Origin: UBA7672 sp035995285
Lineage (GTDB): Bacteria; Pseudomonadota; Alphaproteobacteria; Caulobacterales; Hyphomonadaceae
Reading direction: 5' to 3'
Assembly: GCA_035995285.1 (NCBI GenBank)
Contig: DASYKO010000137.1
Coordinates: forward strand, 1-61,451
DNA length: 61,451 nt
A program made the position numbers and the translations under genes. Below, in pieces: positions 1 through 9,400 of this stretch. The notes beneath the pieces are model-generated. The model was given only the letters and a program-made list of their open reading frames with translations, had not been told where the DNA came from and did not search any database. The stretch's first letter is position 1, and each line of letters begins with the position of its first letter.

Positions 1-568
1 ACTCCGGCCCGTTGTCCGAGCGGATGTGCTCGGGCGTGCCGCGCTCGAGCATCAGGTCGGCCAGCACATCAATGACGTCGCCCGACCGGAGCCGCCGCGC
101 CACGCGGATCGCAAGCGCCTCGCGCGTAAACTCATCGACTACGCACAGCATCCGCATCTTGCGCCCGTCATGGGTGCGGTGCTCGACGAAGTCATAGGCC
201 CAGACATGGTTGCGATGCGCTGCCTTCAACCGGATGCATGATCCATCGTTGAGCCACAGACGGCCCCGCTTCGGCTGCTTCATCGGCACTTTGAGCCCCT
301 CCCGCCGCCAGATCAGTTCGACCCGCTTGACGTTCACAAGCCAGCCGGCCGCCCGCGGCAACGCATTGATCCGGCGATAGCCATAGCGGCCGTAGGTCCG
401 CGCCAGCTCGACAATGTCAGCAACCAGCCCCGCCTCATCTTCCGGCGTCTTCGGCGGCCGGCGCTGCGTTGAGCGATGGTGTCCGAGCGCCGCGCAGGCG
501 CGCCGCTCGGATACCAACAATGTCTCCTTCACGTGCTCAACACAGGCCCGCCGGCGGGCGGGGCTCAG
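1..568 (-). CDS. IS3-family transposase orfB (integrase-like catalytic part), partial
   Basis: Reading the minus strand in the -1 frame relative to orfA gives an open frame that starts at the orfA stop (KLLSPARRRACVEHVKE). It continues with SERRACAALG, a GYRRI segment, a KRGRLWLNDGS stretch and VWAYDFVEHRTHDGR. It ends at the window edge with IRSDNGPE. These are the HTH_21 and rve integrase-core signatures of IS3 OrfB. The first catalytic Asp (in YDF) and second (in SDNG) are visible; the final Glu is beyond the edge. Expression is expected through programmed -1 frameshifting from orfA. The frame is intact as far as it can be read. Confidence 0.85.
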   Translation of the reverse strand, partial: MSPARRRACVEHVKETLLVSERRACAALGHHRSTQRRPPKTPEDEAGLVADIVELARTYGRYGYRRINALPRAAGWLVNVKRVELIWRREGLKVPMKQPKRGRLWLNDGSCIRLKAAHRNHVWAYDFVEHRTHDGRKMRMLCVVDEFTREALAIRVARRLRSGDVIDVLADLMLERGTPEHIRSDNGPE

Positions 569-843
569 TAGTTTCCCGAGGCGGCTTCCTTCAGGATCAG
601 CTTGTCCAGCGTCAGGTCGCTGACCGCCTTCCGCAGCCGGAGATTCTCCATCTCCAGCTCCTTGATCCGTTTCACCTGGTCGGTCTTCAGGCCGCCAAAC
701 TCACGTCGCCAGCGATAGTAACTCACCTCCGTCACGCCGATGCTCTTTACCGCATTGGCAAGCGGCCTGCCTTGCGCCGTCATCACTTCAACCTGCCGCA
801 GCTTCGCGACGATCTCCTCGGGCGTATGACGCTTCCGGGGCAT
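565..843 (-). CDS. IS3-family transposase orfA (helix-turn-helix)
   Basis: This 92-residue protein starts MPRKRHTPEEIVAKLRQVEV and has the HTH_Tnp_1 layout. A helix-turn-helix covers about residues 8-50, with GVTEVSYYRWRREFGG as the recognition part. A leucine-rich coiled coil follows at about 57-85 (KELEMENLRLRKAVSDL) for multimerisation. The end, LKEAASGNY, is the typical OrfA terminus where the ribosome slips into orfB. It binds the terminal repeats of the element. Length and sequence are normal for the family and nothing suggests inactivation. Confidence 0.9.
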   Translation of the reverse strand: MPRKRHTPEEIVAKLRQVEVMTAQGRPLANAVKSIGVTEVSYYRWRREFGGLKTDQVKRIKELEMENLRLRKAVSDLTLDKLILKEAASGNY

Positions 844-909
844 GTCCAGTCCTCCAAAATAGGGTCCATCCTAACTTCACGGGTGGACGCATTTGAAGGG
901 GGCGGGTCA

Positions 910-2833
910 GCACGGCGAACTCCATGCCGGGAGCGCCGGTGATGAAACCTTGATAGTTGAACGCCTCAAGAGACATTGAGCTATTATCAATCACCCATTT
1001 CCCAATATCATCGCACAGGAGCGGGTCGTTATCTCGATCACGCGGTCCTGGACGTGGACGAGGATATGGGATCGGCCTCGGTCCGGGCGTCGGGTCCGGC
1101 TTCTTCGGAGGCTTCGGCTGCGGCTTCGAAGAACCCGGAAAGAGAATAGGCGGCGGTGGTATCGATATGGGTTTCGGTTTGGCAGCCGCCCCCACAACTC
1201 GGATCACGGTGTAACCTCCGCCAGCTGCTTCGGCCAGTCCGGCTGTCGCCGCGAACAGGGCGATTGTCCCAGCGTACGCAAAGAACTCCGCCGTGTGCCG
1301 GCCAGCTAGTTCATCGCCAGGTGCAAATCTGGCCTGATAGTCATCCATCAATCCTTTCGTGAAGAAAGCGGTGTTCGCGTAGGAGCTGTCCGACATCAAA
1401 ATGTCGATCGTTCTCTGCGCTCGCCAGTAGTCCGGGACGGACTTAAGGTCTTCCAGACCTTTCGCGGCTAGTTCCGGCGAACCTTCGAACTTCTGGACAA
1501 ACCATCGCGCCACATGCTCGGGGTTTTCTTTGGCCCGATAGACCCGGTCAAGCATGACCTGCCACCATGGATCATTGCCGGCGTACGTTCCCTCCGCGCT
1601 CTTGTAGCCTTTGATCCACACTGCGCTAGATCCGCCAGACTTCGGCAGGTCGAGTAGCTTCTCTGCCTCTTCCGGCGACGTTGCGGCTACTCGAGCTCTG
1701 GCTTCTAACTCGACTTTTTGTACGGCTGTCTTCAGCTCATTTCCGGCTTCCGTGTTCGCGGCGACTTCCGGGGGAGGCGGCTGCTCAGCTTGTGCTGGTT
1801 TAGCCGCCGGCGCCGCCGGCGCGGCCGGCTTCTCGCCTAACATCCTGGAGCCGAGAGCGGTTCCAATGACGCCGCCGATCACATCCGGCAGGGCGGCCAG
1901 CATGTTGTCGCCAAAGTCTGTGTGGTCGATGAGCGTCCGGGTTGCCGCGTTCGCGACAGCCGATGCCGTACTCCTTGCGACCATTGCGCCGGCGTATTGC
2001 CAGGATGCCCGGGTGTGCAGCGCGGCAATTGCTTTCATGGTTCCCGTCGAAGCAACGCCCTCCGCAATGCCTGCGCCAACTCCGGCGGCAGCCAATCCGG
2101 CCCAGGAGAACTTGCTTTGCCAGCCAAGCGCCATGGCGACGCCCTGGTTGACGAGATTGCCGGCCATCGCGGTCATGACGGCCTCGCCCCAATTGTTTGG
2201 CGCTGACGCTCCGCCACCGACAAGAGACGCGATGCCCGCCTCGGCGACCTGGTTCCACGAGAACTTTTCCTGTACGCCGGTGGCGATACCGAAAGTCTGG
2301 CTGGCGATAGAGCCAGCTGAGCCAGCCACGATGAGGCTGGCGCCCTCTCCGACTGCCGTCGCGGTGCCAAGTGGGACGCCCAAGCCCTGGAGCATTCCGG
2401 CAAAGAGCTGCGTTGTCGCGCCCTGCAGCGCCATCGTAACCACCACGGCGATGACCACCATGAGGATCTTGGCGAGGAAGTCCCAGCCGCTCTGCTTCTT
2501 CGGCTTTGGCAGGACCGGGCCGGGGGCGTTGTTGCCCATGGCGGCTTGCGGGTCGTAAGGCGTGAAGGTGTTGGCGTTGTAGGTGTTGCGCATCACGCCG
2601 GCGGGGATGACCAGTTGCTGGCCGGCGTTGAGGGGGGCGTTGCCGGACAAGCCATTGGCTTCGGCGATCTTCCACGACAGCGAGGCGTCGCCCCACATGT
2701 TCTGGGCGATGGAGGTGAGCGTCTCTCCGCCGCGGACAACGTAGGCGCCGGTGGAGGAGCCCTGGTACATCGAGGTGATGCCCTTGGGGCCCTGGTCGAA
2801 GTCGAACGGCGAGCCTAGCGCGCCCGTGCGCAT
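910..2833 (-). pseudogene. Displaced RHS C-terminal cassette (orphan toxin module), cut by the IS element
   Basis: From Met at 2833 the frame repeats, almost residue for residue, the C-terminal part of the large RHS protein next door. It has the MRTGALGSPFDFDQG start, a LysM-like domain at about residues 31-79, a PKPKKQ linker, a hydrophobic segment, and the KFSW...DHTDFGDN region to about residue 330. It then diverges into a different tip: a charged helical stretch, a Pro-rich linker at about 570-610, and a short segment ending LEAFNYQGFITGAPGMEFAV. That last segment resembles the start of the Tox-REase-5 toxin family (inference). The IS begins right after it, so the catalytic part is missing here. 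Upstream, the copy is separated from RHS core remnants by a stop codon, so it can only be expressed after recombination or from its own start. Confidence 0.75.
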
Positions 2834-3105
2834 GGCGGCGGCGGCGGTGTTCGCCGGGGGCGATTGGACCTCGTGAGCGTAGATCGAGGTGGCGTAGTCG
2901 GTCTCGTACCCGCCATTGTTGCCGCTCTCCGAACGGACTTGTCCGTTCGGAGCATCTCAAGTCAGGGCCTGCCCCTGGCAGGCCCGGCGCCGATCTCGCG
3001 GCCGGCGAAGCGGTGCCAGACCTCGTGCGGATCGCCGTTGGCGGTGAACCCGTCCTGCTCGTCGCGCCGCGTGATCGTGCCGGAGAGATCGGTCTGGTAG
3101 AAGAC
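2440..3105 (-). repeat. Direct repeat of an RHS segment (partner copy at about 5465-6062)
   Basis: The DNA here is nearly identical to 5465-6062 inside the main RHS gene, starting around the Pro-Lys linker, crossing the LysM-like module and running into the end of the RHS core (the HEVWHRFAGREIG segment). The only large difference I saw by eye is extra sequence of about 60 bases near 2925-2987 in this copy. Both copies lie in the same orientation about 3 kb apart. Homologous recombination between them would delete the intervening immunity gene and tip, and would graft the orphan tip onto the RHS core. This arrangement is known for rhs loci; its use here is inferred. Confidence 0.85.
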
Positions 3106-3248
3106 GGTCCGGCGCTTCTACCGCGCCTAGCCCGAGATCGAGCGCCACGGCCTCGCCCCCAACCGCAAACTGGCAATCGTCTTCCGCTTCGGCCGCCGCC
3201 CGCCCAGCGTACGTCGTGCCACGCATGCGAAGTGGCCGGGTAGCAGGT
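2834..3248. other. Non-coding relic of RHS core between the orphan cassette and the immunity gene
   Basis: From 2834 to about 3105 the sequence matches the last part of the RHS core in the intact gene, but the frame is broken by a stop next to the hairpin insert. From about 3106 to 3248 the match to the main gene ends and I recognise nothing. One plus-strand frame reads PNRKLAIVFRFGRRPPSVR but has no convincing start or family. I see no promoter that I would defend. Confidence 0.6.
2927..2985. repeat. Pair of perfect hairpins inserted into the duplicated RHS segment
   Basis: Hairpin one is 2927-2952, CTCCGAACGGAC / GTCCGTTCGGAG, a perfect 12-bp stem with a 2-base loop. Hairpin two is 2965-2985, GGGCCTGCC / GGCAGGCCC, a perfect 9-bp stem with a 3-base loop. 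They sit in sequence absent from the otherwise nearly identical copy at about 5940, which has five or six unrelated bases there. Neither stem is followed by a T tract on either strand, so a terminator is unlikely. A dispersed palindromic unit of the REP or mini-element kind is the best guess. Confidence 0.7.
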
Positions 3249-3488
3249 CTAGATATCTTTTATGTTGGATATGTGTGGGTCGATGCCCATTTTTCTTAAA
3301 CGGGCCTGGATGGCCAAGAGTACTTCTTCAACACCGTCTATACTGGCTGCGGCCTTGTTAGCTTCATTCTCCGAGATTTCATCCTCCCTCAATATCTCAA
3401 CATGAGCACCCGCATCGTATCGAATAAAAAATCTTCCGGACCGCTCTAACACTTTAACGTTCTCATTGGACAATAAGTATCGATCCAC
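3249..3488 (-). CDS. Probable immunity protein for the RHS toxin
   Basis: A 79-residue acidic protein whose GTG start at 3488 lies seven bases after the stop of the giant RHS gene. This is the position expected for a cognate immunity gene. The sequence (for example FFIRYDAGAHVEIL, EVLLAIQARLRKMG) suggests two beta strands followed by helices. I recognise no named family, signal peptide or membrane segment. The DNA is visibly more A/T-rich than the surroundings, as is the end of the toxin region, which fits co-transfer of a toxin-immunity pair. The function rests on position and size alone. Confidence 0.6.
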   Translation of the reverse strand: MDRYLLSNENVKVLERSGRFFIRYDAGAHVEILREDEISENEANKAAASIDGVEEVLLAIQARLRKMGIDPHISNIKDI

Positions 3489-3495
3489 AGGTCAC

Positions 3496-6400
3496 CTACC
3501 AAACTGGCTTCATAGTATACGAACCCGGCACAGGGGCGTTTATAACAGCTTCTGGAACACCGCCAGATGTGTAGCCGCCAGGACGCCAGAAGCTATTCGC
3601 GCCCACTTCATTCCCGGAGGGCATTCGAAGGTTGAGGGGTTTCGGAATCTCAACGAGCATCGGGTTTGTTCCTAAATCCCCTGGGTTGAGACCCAGACTC
3701 CGTTCAAGTGCAGCAACATTACCTCCCGCCTGCTTGATTGCACTTCTTGCCAGATCAGCTGGTATCACCCAGGTGTCCCTACGAGCGCCGAAGCCTCTTG
3801 TCGAACTCTGAACCCTAGCAGCACCGTTACGGAAGAGCGATGCGTGCGCATCAATGTATTCTTGGGAGAGATAGCTTTCGGGCGCGGGCCTTGGCCCGTA
3901 GAGCGGCTTAGAAGCGTCCGCAAAGGCCTTCTGATCGATTATGCCGCTTGTCTTCGCCGCGGACCTTGCCATGCCAATGTACTGAACGGCGCCGACTGCC
4001 GTGTCGTTAAGCAGAGGTATCAGGCGGTAAAGCTCTTCAGCTCCAGATATCTGTCTGGCGCCGAAGTCGGCAGCTCGCCTCTCGTCGGGCGTCATGAGTT
4101 CGATGGCCGCAACCGAGAGCCGCTCATCGATTTGGTAGATCGGCGTGTGAGTCGTGAGGTTGTTAGGGGTGTCACCCCAAAGTGCGTCGCTGATGGTGAG
4201 CTTCACCGCGTTTCTGCGCGCAGCAAGGATTCCTATTGCTTTAAGGCGTGCTTCTTCTCCCCCCGCCGACACCGTCATTTCAGTCGCGGCAAACATTGCG
4301 AATGTGCGATCCAGATAGGTGCCCCAGTTTGCTGCCTGGGGGCCATCCATCATGGCAACTATGTCTCGCCGGATGGGGACAAAGTCAGGATCGTTGCGTA
4401 GCGCACGCGCCATTTGATTGGCAGCGATCGCGTACTGTTCGACTGCTTCGACCTGACCGGCTTCGAAAGTCAGGCCGCTATTTCTCAACGCGCCCGGCGC
4501 AGCGAGTTCCATCCGCCCCATGGCTTCCAGGAGTTGCTGCTCAAGGATCGGTTTTTGTGCCCCAGTAGCGGTTGGGAGAGCTGAGGTCAGCAGTTCGATC
4601 TGAAGCGCTGCGCTGTCTGCCACCGCCTGGCGATTTGTTGTCTGACCGTAGCGGAGCGCGAAGCCGTCAAATGGCCCCAGCTTGAGCTGGGCGTCGATCA
4701 GCCGTGGATCTCTTTGCGATCTACTCGACGCCGGTACTGCTCTGGCTGCCTCCTCGCTATCGATCTCGCCCGCCTTGGAGCTGAGGGACGCGCGCTCGAC
4801 CGACTTCGCGATGCTGCCCGCAAACATCTGCCCGATGGTCTGCCCTATCGCATCCGGAATTGCAGCGAGCAGGTTGTCGCCGAAGTCGGTGTGATCGATG
4901 AGCGAGCGTGTGGCAGCGTTTGCAATTGCGCTTGCCGTACTGTGCTCCACTATGCCCCCGGGCATGTGGCCGCCTATCCAGGAACCGATGCCTGCAGCGG
5001 CCATGCCGCTCCAGGAGAACTTGCTCTGCCAGTGCAGCGCCATGGCGGCGCCTTGTCCCAGAGCGTTCGAGGTCATCGCGCGGAGTATGGGAGAGGCGAT
5101 ACCGAGGCTGCCGGAGCCCAGCGCGCCGCCGATCGCGCCCATGGCGACGGCGTTCCAGGAGAACTTCTCCTGGACTCCGCTCGCGACGCCGACGACCTGG
5201 CTCGCGATTGATGCTGCTGCGCCCGCGATCGCGCCGCCTATAGCGAAGGCGCTTGCGCCGACACCGCCCAGCGTTACCGCCCCCCCACTGAAAGCCGCGG
5301 TGAGCGCCATTGCACCCGCCTCGCCCGCAGTTAGTGCACCGGCGCCGAATGTGGTTGTGGTGACGCCGCCTACGGTTGCTGTTGTCCCTAGGGCGACAGT
5401 GCCGCCAGCCAGCTGCGATATTGCGCCGGCCAGATAAGGCGCCACGACTGCCGCCACGACGACAGCAACGACCACCATCAGGATCTTCGCGAACATGTCC
5501 CAGCCGTTCTGCTTCTTCGGCTTGGGCAGGACCGGGCCGGGGGCGTTGTTGCCCATGGCGGCTTGCGGGTCGTACGGCGTGAAGGTGTTGGCGTTGTAAG
5601 TGTTGCGCATCACGCCGGCGGGGATGACCAGTTGCTGGCCGGCGTTCAGAGCAGCGTTCTGCGAGAGGCCGTTGGCGTCGGCGATCTTCCACCACAGAGA
5701 GGCGTCGCCCCACATGTTCTGGGCGATGGAGGAGAGCGTCTCGCCGCCGCGGACGACATAGGCGCCGGTGGAGGAGCCCTGGTACATCGAGGTGATGCCC
5801 TTGGGGCCCTGGTCGAAGTCGAACGGCGAGCCCAGGGCGCCCGTGCGCATGGCGGCGGCGGCGGTGTTCGCCGGGGGCGATTGGACCTCGTGAGCGTAGA
5901 TCGACGTGGCGTAGTCGGTCTCGTAGCTGCCATTGTTGCCGACATAGCCGATCTCGCGGCCGGCGAAGCGGTGCCAGACCTCGTGCGGATCGCCGTTGGC
6001 GGTGAACCCGTCCTGCTCGTCGCGCCGCGTGATCGTGCCGGAGAGATCGGTCTGGTAGAAGACATGCCGGTCGCGGTCGTCGTCGATCACCACTTCCTTG
6101 AGCCGCGAGACGCCGCTCATATTGCGGTACGTGTAGACCGAGCTGTGCACAGGGCCCGTCGCAGGCGCCAGGATGCTGTAGAGCATGCCGCCCAGGATGT
6201 ACTGGGCAGCCCGCTGCTTGGCCAACTCGATAGTGGAGAGCGCTTTCTCCGTCGTTGTTTTCGTGAGGACGGCGCTGTCCCACCATTCATAGGTGTTGTA
6301 CTGGACCTGGTGCAGCGCACTCGACGTGTTGGCGTTCTGGTAGCTCTCGGTCTCAACGGTGACCACCGAGCCGAGCATGTACTTGTCGCCGTCCCCGTAG

Positions 6401-9400
6401 GAGTACTCGCTCTCCGACACCTCTGCGTGCCATGCGCCGGCGGAATCCGGTTTGACCGTGATCGTCTTGTCGCGCTCGAGCTGGCCCTTGGCGTTGTACC
6501 AGGACTGATGCTGGTAGGACATCAGGCTCGTCGTGCCGGGAGGCGCGTACGCGCGGTAGTCGATCTGGTTTATCTGGCGGCCATATCCATCGTACTCGAA
6601 GGTCGCACGCAGCGCGCCCTTGGCGGGGATGAAGTTGGGATTGTATGCCGAGACCTCCATCGCCCCGTCATTGACCCAGACCGCGTTGACGCGGCCTGCG
6701 CTGTCATAGCCATAGTCCTCGCGATGAACCCGGTACATGTCCATGGTTATGTAGCCGGCGCTGACGTCCCCGGGCACGAGCCATTGGATGTCCGTGTAGA
6801 ATTCGCCGGAGAGCAGCTGCACACGCTGGCCGGCGAGGTCGTAGTAGATGTCGCTGCCGCCGACATCGCGCCGAATGGCGCCGTCGATCAGCTTGCCCTT
6901 CGACGTGATGACGCGGTTGTGGATGTCGTACTTGTACCAGAAATCCTGGCTCATCTGGGAAGCGGTATTGCCCTGCCCGTCGAGCTGGTTGAAGTCGGTA
7001 TGCGTGTGGCGGATATTGCCGTTGGCGTCGTACTCCCAGCTCATCGACGCGGCGGGCGTCGTCGCCGTGTTGGCGGTCGTCCATGACGTCATGCGGCCGA
7101 GTGCATCGTAGATGGCGGTGGAGTCGGTGATGGGGGTGTAGGTCGTATCCACATAGGGCTGCGGGGCGTGATAGATCGGGTCGTACTGGTGGACATGCTC
7201 GACCGTGTGGATCTCGTGCGTCTGCTGCTCGAGGATCGGCGTGTCGTAGCTGTTGTAGTACGGGCCCTGGACCTGGGCGTAGACGCCATTCTGCAGGCGG
7301 TACATCGTGGCGATGTTCGGCAGGTAGTTGTTGGCCGGATCGATGGCCTGGTAGATCGGGATCTGATCGGTGCGGTAGACGGGCGTCTGCACCGTGCCGT
7401 AGATCGCCTGCTGGTAGGTGTTGTAGTACTGCCCCTGAACCAGGACGTAGTCGTCCGTGTAATCGTAGTGCATGACCGGCAAAGTCTTGCCGGTGACCGG
7501 ATCGTACTCGGGCTCCCAATGCTCGTGTGGCGTATGCACGACCTGGTAGAGTTCGGTGTAGTCCGCCGAATAGACGTTCGGATTCACCTGCTGGTAGATC
7601 GGCGTGTAGACCGTAGTATAGACGGGCGTGTTGACGGTGACGTAGATCGGCACCTGGATCTGCGTATAGACCGGCACCTGCACCTGTGCGTAGACCGGCA
7701 CCTGCACCTGAACATAGACGGGCGTGTAAACCGGGACGTAAACCGGCGTGTAGACCGTATTGTAGACAGGCGTGTAAACCGGAACGTAGACCGGCGTATA
7801 AACCGGAGCGTACACGGGCGTGTAGACCGTCGTGTAGACCGGCGTCTGCACCGGGACATAGACCGGCGTCTGCACCGAGACCCAGTCGTCGTAGTATTCG
7901 TAATATTCCTCGTAGACCGGCTTGCCGTAGGGATCGACCGTCCATCCCCCGGTCCAGTGCGCGACGTTCGTCTGCCACTGCTGCGTGGTGTCGTAATGAT
8001 CGAGCACGTAGGACGTGTCATAGTGATCGACGACCTGCGATGTATTGTAGTGATCGATCACGTAGGACGTGTCGTAGTGGTCGATCACATAGGACGTGTC
8101 GTAATGGTCGAGGACGTATGAGACGTCGTAGTGGTCGATCGCATAGGACGTGTTGTAGTGGTCCAGCACCGTCTGCGTGTCGTAGTGATCGATGACCGTC
8201 TGCGTCGCATAGTGATCGATCACCGTCTGCGTTTCGTAGTGATCGAGCACTTGTGACGTGTCGTAGTGGTCGAAAACCTGCGAGGAATTATAGCCCGTGA
8301 TCCGGTAGTAGTTGCCGGGGCCGCCGGTGAACTGGTGAACGGTCTCGTAACCGGTGACGACCGTGGTCGTGTCGTAATGGTCGATTACCGTCTGCGGATT
8401 GTAGCCGGTGATCTGGTAGTAGTTGCCCGGGCCGCCGGTGAAGTCGTTGTGGTGCTGGGTGCCGACCTGAACCCAGACCGTTTCGTAGGAGACGTGATTG
8501 ACGTCGTAGTCGATCCAGTGCTCTTCCCAGGTCTCATCTGTCCAGTTCGCCTGTGAAGTGTCTTTAGCGGTGAGTTCGCGCCGGACATTGCCGGCCGCAT
8601 CGTATTCGTAGCTCGTTCTCTCGCGTTTCCAGGTGGAGCTCTCGATGGTGCCGTCGAGCGTGAACACCGCCGACACGCGGCCAGTATTGTAGAAGGTGTA
8701 GCTTACCGGTTCAGCGCCGGTGCGCTGGACCATGCGGCCCGCAGCGTCATAGACGAAGACGCTTGTGCGCTCCCTGGACAGGTCGATCTTGGAAACGTCG
8801 CGGCCGAACTGATCGGTAACTTCCGTGGAAAAAAACTTGTCGTTGGCGTAGGTTGTGGTCTTCGTCCAGCCGCCGGACGCTCCGATCCCCGATGTGGAAA
8901 TGCTTCCGTCCCATACATAGCTGTAGGTCGTCGTGTCGCCGCCGATCGAACGCTGACTCGTGACGCGGCCCTGCCGGTCGTACTCCGTGACCTCGGCGTC
9001 AACCTGCTGGATGGTTGGTCCGGTCACCCATCGCTTGGTGCGCTGTCCAAGAGCGTCATATTCATAGTGCTCGATGTAGCCGTCCGGCTTCTGCATGGTG
9101 ACCAGGCGGCCCATCCTGTCGAAGGTCTGGGACGTAACGCGGCCATTCTGGTCGGTGACGCGCCGCGCGTCGCCGTGAACATCGTAGTCGGTGTGGACCG
9201 TGGCGCCGTCGATGGCAGTCCTGACGTCGACAACCAGCGCCTCCGTGCCGCCAAAGCCCGTGCCCTTCAGCAGGGTCATGGTGGTGAGGTTGCCGTTGGC
9301 GTCCCGCGTCGCCACCAGGCGGCCGGACGCGTCGTAGTATTTCCTGTCGACGGGCCTCGTGAGCGTGGGGACGCCGTCCTCTCCGGTGATGGAGACTTGA

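Larger units (their letters stand above)
1..909 (-). mobile_element. IS3-family insertion sequence, partial (runs off the left edge)
   Basis: Two overlapping reading frames (orfA and orfB) in the usual IS3 arrangement are followed on their upstream side by a terminal sequence. Read on the minus strand, the element begins at 909 with TGACCCGCCCCC, which I take as the tip of the inverted repeat. Immediately outside it the sequence continues as the interrupted RHS cassette. The opposite end and the target duplication lie outside the window, so size and group cannot be fixed. The orfB wording resembles the IS407/IS51-like part of the family. The boundary at 909 is inferred from where RHS-like coding sequence stops. 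Confidence 0.85.

Noticed and set aside
2927..2952. Strong hairpin considered as a transcription terminator
   Set aside because: No T tract follows on either strand, and a second hairpin sits beside it, which fits a palindromic repeat unit better.
4757..6286. A 509-residue minus-strand frame in another phase inside the RHS gene
   Set aside because: Arg/His-rich out-of-frame reading that also occurs in the duplicated segment; no family similarity.
5563..7086. A 507-residue plus-strand frame opposite the RHS gene
   Set aside because: Antisense shadow of the YD-repeat region; the Val/Asp/Arg-rich composition mirrors the repeats.
7564..8283. Regular DNA repeats that could suggest a CRISPR array
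   Set aside because: Units are contiguous 24- and 27-base repeats without spacers, in frame within one long coding sequence, with silent codon variation. No cas genes are present.
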